The translations under genes and the position numbers were made by a program. From NCBI GenBank assembly GCA_027038965.1, contig JALWFG010000005.1:248001-312000 (forward strand): DNA of 64,000 nucleotides. Reading direction: 5' to 3'. Under the pieces are notes generated by a model. It saw only the letters and a program-made list of their open reading frames with translations, made no database searches and was not told where the DNA came from. This document shows, in pieces, positions 36,948-46,572 of this stretch. Within the stretch, counting starts at the first letter, position 1, and every line of letters starts with the position of its first letter. The DNA comes from Candidatus Desulfofervidaceae bacterium (GTDB taxonomy: Bacteria; Desulfobacterota; Desulfofervidia; Desulfofervidales; Desulfofervidaceae).

Positions 36948-38218
36948 TAATTATACCTAAGGTGCGTCAAAACATCCCATTTTTTTAAAATTTGCAGGCC
37001 AACATTGACCAAAACGTCCTTAGGTTCTGGCTTGCTTTCTCCCCGTCTTCGTTTTTCAATTCCCTTGAGATGCCTTTCGAGGTCTTTTTCCCTCAGAAAT
37101 GGATGGGATACCTTGGAATTAGACACCTGTCCATCACTTAAGACCAAATCAGGCTCAATTCCTGTAGCCTGAATGCATCTGCCGCTAGGGGTATAATAGA
37201 GGGCAGTAGTCAATCTAAGAGCAGAGCCATCTTCCAGGGGAATGATGGTTTGAACAGAACCCTTTCCGAAAGTAGTTTCCCCAATGAGCAATGAGCGGTG
37301 ATGGTCTTGAAGGGCACCCGCTACAATTTCGGCAGCACTAGCGGTTCCCTCATTTACCAAGGTTACTATAGGATAAGGATGGGGGTGCTTATTGGGGTGG
37401 GCATAGAAGTCCATTCGAGCTGACTCTTTCCTGCCTTTTATATACACAATGAGCCCTTTATTTAAAAACACGTCAGCTACCTTGACGGCCTGATCCAAAA
37501 GCCCTCCAGGATTGTTTCTTAGGTCAAGGATAATACCTTTTAAGGGTTTATTTTGTCTTTCCAGGTTTGATAACGCCTTTTGAAGCTCAGAAGTAGTATT
37601 TTCTTGAAAACTTGTAATCCTCACATATCCATACCCAGGCTCTAAGGTCTTTACCTTGACACTTTTAATAGTAATAATGCTCCGGGTAATTACAAAATCC
37701 TTTGGTTCCTTAAAACCCTTTCTCCAAATACTCAGAGTCACCTTTGTCCCCTTAGGACCTCTAATCATTTTTACTGCTTCATTAAGACTCATATCTCGAG
37801 TGAACTTCCCATCAATTTTTACAATCCTGTCCCCTGCCTTAATTCCTGCCTTATAGGCGGGAGTATCTTCAATAGGGGAGACCACCGTTAGCCACCCATC
37901 CTTTAATGTAATTTCAATGCCTACCCCACCAAATTCCCCTTTGGTCTCTATCTGAAGCTCTTTGAATTCATCTGGAGTTAGGAAAGATGAATGGGGGTCA
38001 AGGGAATTTAACATCCCTTTAATAGCCCCATATATTAACTCTTTTGGTTTGGGTTTTTCCACATAGTTTTTTTGAATGATGTCTAGCACCTCTGTGAAGA
38101 TCTTCAACTCGTCATAAGTGCTGTGGGATGATTTAAAGGTAGTAAAGGCATGAACAAAACTTACTTGCAACAATAAGAACACTAAACAAAAAAGCAAAGC
38201 CAAATTTCTTTTTTTCAT
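36947..38218 (-). CDS. ctpA: C-terminal processing peptidase (S41 family)
   Basis: Periplasmic serine protease with a signal peptide (KKRNLALLFCLVFLLLQVSFVHA). The 423-residue protein has a PDZ domain (GVGIEITLKDGWLTVVSPIEDTPA) and the S41 core with catalytic serine in GTASAAEIVAG and lysine in TTFGKGSVQ. In other bacteria such enzymes trim or degrade peptidoglycan hydrolases and lipoproteins. ATG 38218 has GGAGG 6 bases upstream; an earlier in-frame start would lie inside envC. Confidence 0.95.
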   Translation of the reverse strand: MKKRNLALLFCLVFLLLQVSFVHAFTTFKSSHSTYDELKIFTEVLDIIQKNYVEKPKPKELIYGAIKGMLNSLDPHSSFLTPDEFKELQIETKGEFGGVGIEITLKDGWLTVVSPIEDTPAYKAGIKAGDRIVKIDGKFTRDMSLNEAVKMIRGPKGTKVTLSIWRKGFKEPKDFVITRSIITIKSVKVKTLEPGYGYVRITSFQENTTSELQKALSNLERQNKPLKGIILDLRNNPGGLLDQAVKVADVFLNKGLIVYIKGRKESARMDFYAHPNKHPHPYPIVTLVNEGTASAAEIVAGALQDHHRSLLIGETTFGKGSVQTIIPLEDGSALRLTTALYYTPSGRCIQATGIEPDLVLSDGQVSNSKVSHPFLREKDLERHLKGIEKRRRGESKPEPKDVLVNVGLQILKKWDVLTHLRYN

Positions 38219-38229
38219 TATCAATCCTC

Positions 38230-39363
38230 CTATTGCGGTTTTAGCCATACAAACGGATCAATGGGCTTGCTATGATGCCTCAATTCAAAATATAAAGTCG
38301 TCCCATATACCGAATTTTTCCCGCCTACCCTTCCTAAAATGTCGCCTGCATTCACCCATTGGCCTTCCTTTTTATACAAAGAAATGGCATGGGCGTAAAG
38401 GGTATAATATCCCCTCCCATGGTCAATGATAATAATATTTCCATAACTATAAAGCCAATTGGCGTAAACCACCTTTCCTGCAGCAACGGCCCTAAAAGGG
38501 GTATTAGGAGCTACCTTTATTTCAATTCCATTACTGACCAAAAAACGTCCAGTCAATTTATCTCTATATTGCCCAAAAGGGACAACTACCTTCCCCCTGA
38601 CAGGCCAAGGCATGTGCCCTCTTACAATCTTAACCCTTTTTTTAAGCCGTTGTTTCTTAAGCCTTTTTATGACCCGTTCCAGCCGAAGGGCATTCTTTTT
38701 TAACCTCTTTATCCTTCGGGCATATTTTAACCTAAGCCTTTTAACCTTTTTTAGTAACCTGTCCTTTTCTATTTTTTGATGTGTTATTTGTGTCTTAAGT
38801 CGATTCAACTCTTTTTGTTTTTCTTGAAGCTCTCTCAATTTGCCCTTTAAGGCAATACTTGAAGTTGTTAAATCCTGATTTATAGAAGTATACTTCAGGA
38901 TCAGGGTTCTATCTTTGCTAATAAGTTGCTCTAAATATGCCGATGAAAGCAAATATTGACTTACAGACTGAATCGCAATTAGGTTTAAGGGACCTATTCG
39001 TTCCCATTGATAAATTGCTAATAGTCTTTGCTGGATGCGATTTTGAATCTGATTAAGCTTCTTTTGAAGCCGATTTTTCTCCCGGTTTGTCTTTTGAATT
39101 TCTTTTGAAATTTGAGCAATTTTTGTCTTAAGGGCCTGCTCCTGCTGTTTCAAATGCTCAATTTGAATTTCTATTTTTCTGACTTCCCGCTGCAATTTGG
39201 CTTCTTCTCTCTGCTTTTTTCTGAGTATTATGCCCACGCTTTTTATTTGGGCCTTGATTCTCCTTAACTTGTGCTCTTTTTCTCTAACGCTGGCGCCAAA
39301 AGATGGCAGGCAATAAAGCAAACAAAGGATTATTAAGAATGGAAGTCTTCCGTTTTTAAACAT
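38230..39363 (-). CDS. envC: EnvC-like murein hydrolase activator (M23 domain)
   Basis: A 377-residue secreted protein: signal peptide (FLIILCLLYCLPSFGA), long coiled coil (residues about 25-240, rich in K, Q, E, L) and a C-terminal LytM/M23 domain (VVVPFGQYRDKLTGRFLVSNGIEI, GNIIIIDHGRGYYTLYAH). In E. coli the coiled coil binds FtsX and the LytM domain activates amidases. Immediate linkage to ftsEX (1-base gap) supports that role. The metal-site residues HxxxD are partly changed, as expected for a non-catalytic activator: the leading HxxxD histidine is not evident. Confidence 0.87.
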   Translation of the reverse strand: MFKNGRLPFLIILCLLYCLPSFGASVREKEHKLRRIKAQIKSVGIILRKKQREEAKLQREVRKIEIQIEHLKQQEQALKTKIAQISKEIQKTNREKNRLQKKLNQIQNRIQQRLLAIYQWERIGPLNLIAIQSVSQYLLSSAYLEQLISKDRTLILKYTSINQDLTTSSIALKGKLRELQEKQKELNRLKTQITHQKIEKDRLLKKVKRLRLKYARRIKRLKKNALRLERVIKRLKKQRLKKRVKIVRGHMPWPVRGKVVVPFGQYRDKLTGRFLVSNGIEIKVAPNTPFRAVAAGKVVYANWLYSYGNIIIIDHGRGYYTLYAHAISLYKKEGQWVNAGDILGRVGGKNSVYGTTLYFELRHHSKPIDPFVWLKPQ

Positions 39364-39364
39364 T

Positions 39365-40219
39365 TTATTTCTTGGTTCCCAAAAAGCTTCCTAGGTATCC
39401 CAAAATAGACCCAAATACAATAAAACCCAAGGTCTGTTTTAGATTAAGAAATGATAGTTTAAAATGGAGGGACGCTTCAGCAATTTGCCTATTAAACCAA
39501 TGGGCAAATAACCAAAGTATAAAAACGCTCAAAAGACTTGCTATAAAACCTTGTAGTATCCCTTCTATAAAAAAGGGCATCCGAATAAACCCTTCGGTTG
39601 CCCCTAGCAAACGCATAATGGCAATCTCTTCTTTCTTTTTCTGAAAATGTAAATACACAAAATTGGAAACGATAAATATAGTGGCAATGCTCAAGAATAT
39701 GCCAATTAAAAAGAGCAATATTTGAAAGAATTTCCAACCCTTCACAGCTAGCAAAAAAAGTTGAGACGGATAAACTACTTCCACAACACCAGGCATTTTT
39801 TTTAAAGAATGTGCAAATGTGGTTAAAAAATTCAAATTGTAAAATTCCGTCTTTAACCCTATTTCCAACGAAGGTAATAAAGTGTTGTCATCAATCCCCT
39901 CTAATAGGATTTCTTTATCTTTGAGCCATTTTTTTAATCTTAGCAATGATTGCTTGGGAGAAACATAGTTTACATGGGAAATTTGATTGCGTTTTTCTAT
40001 CTTCTCCTTTGCCAATTGGGCTTGCTCTGCCGTATTGAAAAACACGATAATAGGTATTTTTCTTTGCCACTGCTTGACCTCTTGGACAAAATTGATACCT
40101 AGCAGAATAAACATTCCAAAAGTACCCAAGGCAAGGGTGATGGTCAGAAGACACCCTAACTGAGGGCCTAAATTATTGCGAATATTGTGCCATGTCTTTT
40201 TTAGCCAAAAGGAAAGCAT
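39365..40219 (-). CDS. ftsX: Cell division protein FtsX
   Basis: Membrane subunit of the FtsEX complex. The 284-residue product has an N-terminal transmembrane segment (LLTITLALGTFGMFILLGINFV), a periplasmic extracellular loop (about residues 50-165: IVFFNTAEQAQLAKEKIE) and three further transmembrane segments, with IAIMRLLGATEGFIRMPFFIEG typical of FtsX/MacB-type permeases. It lies 4 bases after ftsE and directly before envC. Confidence 0.93.
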   Translation of the reverse strand: MLSFWLKKTWHNIRNNLGPQLGCLLTITLALGTFGMFILLGINFVQEVKQWQRKIPIIVFFNTAEQAQLAKEKIEKRNQISHVNYVSPKQSLLRLKKWLKDKEILLEGIDDNTLLPSLEIGLKTEFYNLNFLTTFAHSLKKMPGVVEVVYPSQLFLLAVKGWKFFQILLFLIGIFLSIATIFIVSNFVYLHFQKKKEEIAIMRLLGATEGFIRMPFFIEGILQGFIASLLSVFILWLFAHWFNRQIAEASLHFKLSFLNLKQTLGFIVFGSILGYLGSFLGTKK

Positions 40220-40223
40220 GCCT

Positions 40224-40886
40224 TTATTTTCTTTCTTGAATAGCTCCTTCCCTTAATTCCATTATCCGCGCCTTAGGAACTAGATTGGTTAAATCACGAT
40301 TGTGAGTAGCAAAAATAACAACACTTCCCTGAGAATTTAACTCCCTAAACAAGTCAATTACGACAAGACTTCTTCGGGCATCAAGGTTGCTAGTAGGTTC
40401 ATCTGCTAGCAAAATAGGAGGTTGATGGGCCAGGGCTCGAGCAATCACTACCCTTTGCTTCTCCCCAGTTGAAAGGGTTCCGACCTTAGAGTTGAGCTTT
40501 CTTTCTAAATCAAGCTTTTCACTTAATTCACATGTCTTTTGTTTTATATAAGCCACAGGATAACCAAGAATTTGAAGCCCCAAAGCGATATTTTCATATA
40601 CATTTAGTTCCGGTAGGAGTTTGAAATCTTGAAACACAATGCCAATTTTTTGCCTCAAATAGGGCAACTTGGACGCAGGAAGAACCTTCAAATTAAATCC
40701 CGCTACTAGAATCTCTCCTTTATTGGGAAGCTCCTCCCTATAAATCAATTTAAAGAATGTTGTTTTGCCTACTCCACTTGGACCAATCAGAAATACAAAC
40801 TCCCCAGGGTCAATCTGAAGACATAGATCTTGCAAAACATAGTGGGCTGGGGAATAAGCCTTATAAACATGGATAAATTGAATCAT
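40224..40886 (-). CDS. ftsE: Cell division ATP-binding protein FtsE
   Basis: ABC ATPase that powers FtsX to activate septal hydrolysis. The 220-residue protein has Walker A GPSGVGKTTF, signature LSTGEKQRV, Walker B ILLADEPTS and the FKLLPELNVYENIALGL segment seen in FtsE. It follows the transketolase C-terminal gene by 3 bases. Confidence 0.95.
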   Translation of the reverse strand: MIQFIHVYKAYSPAHYVLQDLCLQIDPGEFVFLIGPSGVGKTTFFKLIYREELPNKGEILVAGFNLKVLPASKLPYLRQKIGIVFQDFKLLPELNVYENIALGLQILGYPVAYIKQKTCELSEKLDLERKLNSKVGTLSTGEKQRVVIARALAHQPPILLADEPTSNLDARRSLVVIDLFRELNSQGSVVIFATHNRDLTNLVPKARIMELREGAIQERK

Positions 40887-40889
40887 GCT

Positions 40890-41852
40890 TTAGCCAACAG
40901 CACGCACCAAACGAGGCTTCCTTTGCAAAACCTTCTTTACCTCTTCTACAATGTCTTGTGGAGTTAAGTGAAAATAAGAAAGCAATTTGTCAGGTTTCCC
41001 TGAAATTCCAAAACGATCCTTTATCCCAAGCCTCTTGACAGGCACAGGACATTCCTCACACACTACCTCACATACAGCACTACCTAACCCATTGGTAATG
41101 AGGTGCTCTTCAATAGTTACAATCAACTCTGTTTTTTGGGCAGAGTCAATAATTAAATCCCGGTCAATGGGCTTAATACTGGACATATTTACCACCCGAC
41201 ATTCAATACCTTCCAAAGACAAAATTGAAGCAGCTTCTAAGGCATGATGCACCATTAACCCCATGGCAATAAGGGTTATATCTCTACCCTCTCTTAGAAT
41301 GCTACCTTTGCCAATTTGAAAGTGGTAATCTTTGTCATCGTAGATTACAGGGAAGTCAATTCTTGCCCCCCGCACATATACGGGCCCCTTATATTTAGCA
41401 ATGGTTCTGATTACTTGTTCCATTTCAATGGCATCTGCAGGGACGATTACGGTCATATTGGGTAAAATCCTCATAAGCCCTACGTCTTCTATGGCCTGAT
41501 GCGATCCTCCATCATCTCCAACTGTAATGCCACCGTGACTAGCAACAATCTTCACATTTAACCCGGCATAGGCAATAGATTGCCTTATCTGTTCCCAAGC
41601 CCTTCCAGTCGCAAAAATGGCAAAGGTGCTTGCAAAGGGAATCTTCCCAGCCGCGGCCAATCCTGCTGCGGTCCCCATCATATCTTGCTCAGCAATACCA
41701 ATATTGAAAAAACGTTCTGGAAACTCTTTGGCAAACATTTTTGTCTTGGTAGACCCAGAAAGATCGGCATCCAGGACTACAATGTCTTTATTTTCTTTAC
41801 CGAGTTCCACTAAAGTGCGACCGTATGCCTCACGCAGACTTGCCTTTTTCAT
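40890..41852 (-). CDS. Transketolase, C-terminal subunit
   Basis: The 320-residue protein holds the pyrimidine-binding and C-terminal domains of a split transketolase (VVLDADLSGSTKTKMFA, FNIGIAEQDMMGTAAGLAAAG). In split enzymes it pairs with the thiamin-pyrophosphate-binding N-terminal subunit to interconvert pentose phosphates. The start overlaps the preceding subunit gene by 4 bases. Related dihydroxyacetone or DXP synthases are less likely because of the split and the GIAEQDMMG motif. Confidence 0.92.
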   Translation of the reverse strand: MKKASLREAYGRTLVELGKENKDIVVLDADLSGSTKTKMFAKEFPERFFNIGIAEQDMMGTAAGLAAAGKIPFASTFAIFATGRAWEQIRQSIAYAGLNVKIVASHGGITVGDDGGSHQAIEDVGLMRILPNMTVIVPADAIEMEQVIRTIAKYKGPVYVRGARIDFPVIYDDKDYHFQIGKGSILREGRDITLIAMGLMVHHALEAASILSLEGIECRVVNMSSIKPIDRDLIIDSAQKTELIVTIEEHLITNGLGSAVCEVVCEECPVPVKRLGIKDRFGISGKPDKLLSYFHLTPQDIVEEVKKVLQRKPRLVRAVG

Positions 41853-42688
41853 TTTATCCCCTCTTCCAATTCTTTTAATGCCAGTTCCAATTCATCGTTG
41901 GTTGGAGCCACACCATGATACTTTGCCTTATTTTCAAAAAAGGAAACCCCTTTACCCTTAACGGTATGGGCAATAATAATACTTGGTTTTCCTTTCACAA
42001 GCTCTACTTCGTTTAAGGCCTCTAAAATCTGCCTAAAATCATGTCCGTTAATTTCTTTTACGTTCCATCCAAAGGCCTCCCATTTGGCCGCAAGAGGTTC
42101 TATATTTTTAACCTCTTCAACCCATCCATCGATTTGGAGGCGGTTATTATCAAGGATGGCACAGACATTATCAAGTTTATAATGAGCGGCCGTCATGGCT
42201 GCTTCCCAAACTTGGCCTTCTTGGACCTCTCCATCACCCAAAAGGACATAAACCCGACCAGACAACTCATCTAAACGCAGGGCCATGGCAATTCCATTGG
42301 CCATGGAAAGCCCCTGACCTAGAGACCCTGTAGGAACTTCAATCCCAGGAGTAAGCTTGCAGTCCGGGTGTCCCTGAAGACGGCTACCCAATTGCCGAAG
42401 CTCAAAAAGCTCTTCATGTTTAAAATATCCACATTTGGCTAAAATGGCATATAAAAGAGGAGCGGCATGCCCTTTAGAAAGGATAAAGTGGTCTCTGCCT
42501 TTCCAAGTCAGATTTTTGGGATCGTGTTTCATTTTGGCAAAGAAGAGGGCAGTTAAAAGCTCTACAGCAGAAAGGGATCCTCCGGTGTGTCCAGATCCGG
42601 CCTTGTTAAGCATTAAAAGAATATCTTTTCTAATTTCTTTAGCGATTTTCTTTAATTTTTGGATATCCTTAACACCTTGCTCAAACAC
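41849..42688 (-). CDS. Transketolase, N-terminal subunit
   Basis: The 279-residue protein carries the thiamin-pyrophosphate half: SGHTGGSLSAVELLTALFF, RDHFILSKGHAAPLLYAIL, GSLGQGLSMANGIAMAL and LLGDGEVQEGQVWEA with the GDG-N metal motif. The start is GTG 42688 with a purine-rich GGGGATAGGG upstream. It is the first gene of a unit that runs on through ftsE, ftsX, envC, ctpA and the YibQ-type gene. Confidence 0.93.
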   Translation of the reverse strand: MFEQGVKDIQKLKKIAKEIRKDILLMLNKAGSGHTGGSLSAVELLTALFFAKMKHDPKNLTWKGRDHFILSKGHAAPLLYAILAKCGYFKHEELFELRQLGSRLQGHPDCKLTPGIEVPTGSLGQGLSMANGIAMALRLDELSGRVYVLLGDGEVQEGQVWEAAMTAAHYKLDNVCAILDNNRLQIDGWVEEVKNIEPLAAKWEAFGWNVKEINGHDFRQILEALNEVELVKGKPSIIIAHTVKGKGVSFFENKAKYHGVAPTNDELELALKELEEGIK

Positions 42689-42835
42689 CCTATCCCCCTA
42701 CCATCAAAATCCGCCTAAACCTATCACAAACTTTTTTTTTCTGCAAGAGCAAAACTTAAAGCTATTCAAAATTACCAAATCTATAGTTATTCTGAGAGAA
42801 AACCCTCTCACCTAAGCCAAAACAAATTTTAGATA

Positions 42836-42865
42836 TTGCCACCTTATGTTGTTTTATATTATGAT
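42836..42865 (+). promoter_or_regulatory. Possible sigma-70 promoter for the stress-protein/ATPase pair
   Basis: TTGCCA (42836-42841) and TATGAT (42860-42865) are 18 bases apart. The predicted start would leave a leader of about 20 bases before ATG 42891, which has no clear ribosome-binding site. Confidence 0.45.
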
Positions 42866-42890
42866 AAAATGAAGATGGTTTCTAAATTTA

Positions 42891-43770
42891 ATGTATAAAA
42901 AGATCCTTGTCGGTATTGATAGTTCTTTTAATGCTGAGGCGGCTGCACAGTATGCCTTAGATTTATCTCAGGCCTGCGGGGCCGAATGTCATCTTGTCTC
43001 TGTGCTTGAAAGAAAAGATGAGAAGATGAATGCTGTCTCAGCTTCTTTTCAGCGTTTGATTTATAGAGCAAATCAAAGAGGTATGAAAATTCATACTCAT
43101 TTTCTTTATGGAGAACCGATTTCCCAAATTCAAGGTTTTGTAGAACAGAATAACATTGAGCTTGTTGTTACATCATCGCGCCGCGCCGATTGGGAAAGAC
43201 GCTTTTTTGTCCGGTCTGTGCCTCAAAAACTGATGCTTAATCTCCCCTGCTCAGCAGTCATGGTTCGAGTGGTGGGTTACAGAGGAGGGACAAGGAGTTT
43301 GCTAATCCCCCTTCGGGATTGGCGATATTATTTTAAGGACCGCCTTTATCTCCTTTCCCATTTTGCCCGTACTTTTGGTATAAAAGCGGTAATTTTTCAC
43401 ATAGAAACTGTCTCAAATAGCAGATTTAAATTCCTTACTTGGGAAGAAAAAAATTAGATTAAAACAGATTGGGAAGAAAGCTATCCATCCCTTTACCACA
43501 GCTTTAAGTGAACTAGGAATAAAGACAGAGAGCAAGATAGGAATAAGCACCAATTTGGCCCAAGCTATAATGGCTGAAGCCGCTAGGGGGAGATACGACC
43601 TTATTTTTATGGGGGCATATCAGCGAGATGTAATAAGTAGGGTAGTAGAAGGTAACCTAGTAGAAGAGGTGTTGAGAAACACCCCTTGTGACATCATGGT
43701 CTGGTATCCCCAATCCCGACGTTTACAAAGAAACTGGTGGCAAAGAGTTATGAGGGCCTTTTGGCAATGA
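42891..43770 (+). pseudogene. Tandem universal-stress (UspA) protein, frameshifted at a poly-A run
   Basis: The first UspA domain (residues 1-125: KKILVGIDSSFNAEAAAQYALD, then VVTSSRRADWERRFFVRSVPQKLML) and the start of a second (SLLIPLRDWRYY) are read in one frame that stops at 43457. The second domain continues in the next frame from about 43440 (KKAIHPFTTALSELGIK, then YDLIFMGAYQRDVISRVVEGNLVEEVLRNTPCDIMVW) to a stop at 43770. The frames meet at seven A residues (43447-43453); one A fewer would restore a single protein of about 292 residues. It may be a real mutation, a sequencing error or slippage. The last codon overlaps the ATPase start. Confidence 0.85.
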
Positions 43771-46493
43771 AACGTATCCATTTTTTATCTCCTGCTGAGG
43801 TTTACCATGCGTTAAGAACCACTCCTCAAGGCCTTACTCAAATAGAAGTAAATCAGCGTCTCCGAGATTTTGGACCTAACTTACTTAAGGTCAAAAGGGG
43901 AACCTCTTATCTCAGAAGATTTTTAAATCAATTCACTCACTTTTTTGCTCTCCTTCTATGGATAGCCGCCGGCCTTTCCTTTGTTGGTCATTATTTCAAT
44001 CCTCAAGAGGGAATGGATAGATTAGCATATGCCATTTTAATTGTGATTATAATCAATGCCATATTTAGTTTTATCCAAGAATATAAAGCAGAAAAGGCCA
44101 TAGAGGCCCTCAAACAAATGCTGCCCTATCGGGTAAAGGTCTTAAGGGAAGGAGTATCACAAGAGATATTGGCCGAAAACCTCGTGCCAGGAGATGTCAT
44201 TTTTCTTCAGGAAGGAAACCGGGTTCCGGCAGATGCAAGATTGATAGAAGAAGCTGGATTAAAGGTAAATAATGCACCTCTTACCGGGGAAGCAGAGCCT
44301 CAAAGAAGGACCGCTGAGGGTTTTCAGGGAGAGCGGATTTTGGATAGCCCAAATATTGTTTTCGCCGGCACGGAGGTAGTAGCAGGCAATGGTAAGGCCG
44401 TAGTATTTGCCACTGGACTCAATACAGAATTTGGCAAGATTGCTCAATTGACCGAAACGGTAGAAGTAGAGAGCAATCCCTTACAACGAGAGATTATAAA
44501 GGTTACCCGATTTGTCGCCTTTTTGGCCACAGGCTTGGGGATTTTATTTTTTCTCCTAGGGACCTTAATCGGACGCAGCTTTTGGGAAAATTTTTTATTT
44601 AGCATTGGAATCATTGTTGCTAATGTCCCTGAGGGCCTTTTGCCCACGGTTACCCTAGCCCTAGCCATGGGTAGCAGAAGAATGGCCTATCGCCACGCCT
44701 TGGTGAAAGGTTTAACTGCCATAGAAACTCTAGGTCGAACTACGGTTATCTGCACAGATAAAACTGGCACTTTAACCCAAAACGAAATGACTGTAACTCA
44801 TGTTTATATCCCTGATCTTATTATAGAAGTAACAGGAGTTGGGTATAAGCCAGAAGGCACATTTAAATTAACTGGCCCAGACTCTTCTAACTTAAATAAC
44901 TTAAAGCTGCTTTTAACCACGGCCGCTTTGTGTAACAACGCCCATTTTGAAGGGGAAAAAATAGTAGGAGATCCAACAGAAAAGGCCTTGTTGATTTTAG
45001 CCACTAAAAGCGGGAAATTGGAATCTTTATGCCTAAACTACCAACGGCTCCATGAAATTCCCTTTGAGGCTGAACGTAAAAGGATGAATACCATTTATAA
45101 AACTCATGATGGTCGGTATTTTGCCTTTGTTAAAGGGGCAATAGAAACTATCTTGCCGCTGTGTAAATCTTTATGGAAAGATAATCCATCTCATCCCTTA
45201 ACTGAAAGTTATAAAAAACGCATTGAGGAAGTAAATAAACAATTTGCCCAAAAGGCCCTTCGGGTGCTTGCCTTAGCCTATCGGGAATTGCCAAAAGATT
45301 TTATGCCTAATCAAGCCGATGAAGATTTGGTCTTTTTGGGACTGGTTGGAATAATTGATCCCCCTCGACCCGAGGTAAAAGAGGCTATAAAAAGATGTCA
45401 TCAAGCAGGGATTAAGGTGTTCATGCTTACTGGCGATAACCCTATTACGGCGGCGGCCATTGCCCGTAAGATCAATCTAGTAAAAGAAAAACCTTTGACC
45501 ATTAAGGGGAAACAAATAGATAAAATGAGTGAAGAGGAGCTAAAGGGGCTTTTAAAAAATAAAGAAATCATCTTTGCTCGGGTCAATCCCCAGCACAAGA
45601 TGTTGATTGTTTCAGCCTTGCAAGAGTTGGGAGAAGTAGTAGCCCTTACTGGTGATGGTGTTAACGATGCCCCTGCTCTAAAAAAGGCAGATATTGGGGT
45701 TGCCATGGGTAAAACCGGAACGGATGTGGCTAAAGAAGCAGCAGATATGGTCTTGATAGATGATAATTTTGCTACCATTGTGGCAGCGGTAGAAGAAGGA
45801 CGGGCTGTTTTCGATAATTTACGTAAGTTTATTACTTATATCTTCAGTAGCAATATCCCAGAAATTATCCCATATATCCTTTATGTCCTTTTAGGCATCC
45901 CCTTGCCCTTGACAATTATGCAAATATTAGCCATAGACTTGGGTACAGATTTGCTTCCTGCCCTTGCCCTTGGAACGGAAAACCCTGAACCCGGCATCAT
46001 GAGTAAACCTCCGCGGCCCTTAAAAGAGCGCCTTTTAAACCTGCCTACTTTGGTTCGGGCCTATGGCTTTCTTGGCCCTATAGAAGCCTTAGCAGGCATG
46101 ACAGGATACTTTTGGATTCTTAATCAAGGCGGTTGGCATTGGGAAGAAGTCCTAGGATTTTATCATCCCCTTTACCAAAAGGCTACCACCATGTGTTTGA
46201 TAGCCATTGTCATTACTCAAATCACAAATGGTTTAGAGTGCCGCAGCGACATTCAGTCTGTATTCAAATTAGGCCTATTTACAAATAAACTTTTGCTTTT
46301 AGGAATTGCTACAGAAGTGGTTTTGGCCTTTCTCTTCGTCTATCTTCATCCAGTCCAACAGATATTAAACACACATAGATTAGAAATGAACGACTGGCTT
46401 TTCCTTATCCCCTTTGCCCTATTTTTAATGGGGGCAGAAGAAACCAGAAAATATTTTGTTAGAAAAAGGAAGATTTCTAAGGATATTGGTTGA
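43767..46493 (+). CDS. P-type cation-transporting ATPase (P2, Na+/K+-ATPase-like)
   Basis: A 908-residue P2-type ATPase with the N-terminal cation-ATPase domain, TGEAEPQ actuator motif, phosphorylation site DKTGTLTQNE near residue 331, the TGDGVNDAPALKKADIGVAMG hinge and six C-terminal hydrophobic segments. The fourth transmembrane segment reads NVPEGLL, the form of animal Na+/K+- and H+/K+-ATPases (class IIC), not the PEGLP of SERCA-type pumps. ATG 43767 overlaps the stress-protein stop as ATGA. The ion is not certain; sodium or potassium is the first guess. Confidence 0.9.
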   Translation: MKRIHFLSPAEVYHALRTTPQGLTQIEVNQRLRDFGPNLLKVKRGTSYLRRFLNQFTHFFALLLWIAAGLSFVGHYFNPQEGMDRLAYAILIVIIINAIFSFIQEYKAEKAIEALKQMLPYRVKVLREGVSQEILAENLVPGDVIFLQEGNRVPADARLIEEAGLKVNNAPLTGEAEPQRRTAEGFQGERILDSPNIVFAGTEVVAGNGKAVVFATGLNTEFGKIAQLTETVEVESNPLQREIIKVTRFVAFLATGLGILFFLLGTLIGRSFWENFLFSIGIIVANVPEGLLPTVTLALAMGSRRMAYRHALVKGLTAIETLGRTTVICTDKTGTLTQNEMTVTHVYIPDLIIEVTGVGYKPEGTFKLTGPDSSNLNNLKLLLTTAALCNNAHFEGEKIVGDPTEKALLILATKSGKLESLCLNYQRLHEIPFEAERKRMNTIYKTHDGRYFAFVKGAIETILPLCKSLWKDNPSHPLTESYKKRIEEVNKQFAQKALRVLALAYRELPKDFMPNQADEDLVFLGLVGIIDPPRPEVKEAIKRCHQAGIKVFMLTGDNPITAAAIARKINLVKEKPLTIKGKQIDKMSEEELKGLLKNKEIIFARVNPQHKMLIVSALQELGEVVALTGDGVNDAPALKKADIGVAMGKTGTDVAKEAADMVLIDDNFATIVAAVEEGRAVFDNLRKFITYIFSSNIPEIIPYILYVLLGIPLPLTIMQILAIDLGTDLLPALALGTENPEPGIMSKPPRPLKERLLNLPTLVRAYGFLGPIEALAGMTGYFWILNQGGWHWEEVLGFYHPLYQKATTMCLIAIVITQITNGLECRSDIQSVFKLGLFTNKLLLLGIATEVVLAFLFVYLHPVQQILNTHRLEMNDWLFLIPFALFLMGAEETRKYFVRKRKISKDIG

Positions 46494-46572
46494 TAGCGGT
46501 ATATTCTGAAGAGAATTCTGAAAACTCTGACTGGAAAATAGGTGATAAAAACCCTTCATGAATAACTTTCTT

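Noticed and set aside
42891-43770. Programmed minus-one frameshift in the stress-protein gene
   Set aside because: The frame change needed is plus one (or minus two), so a standard minus-one slippery site does not explain it.
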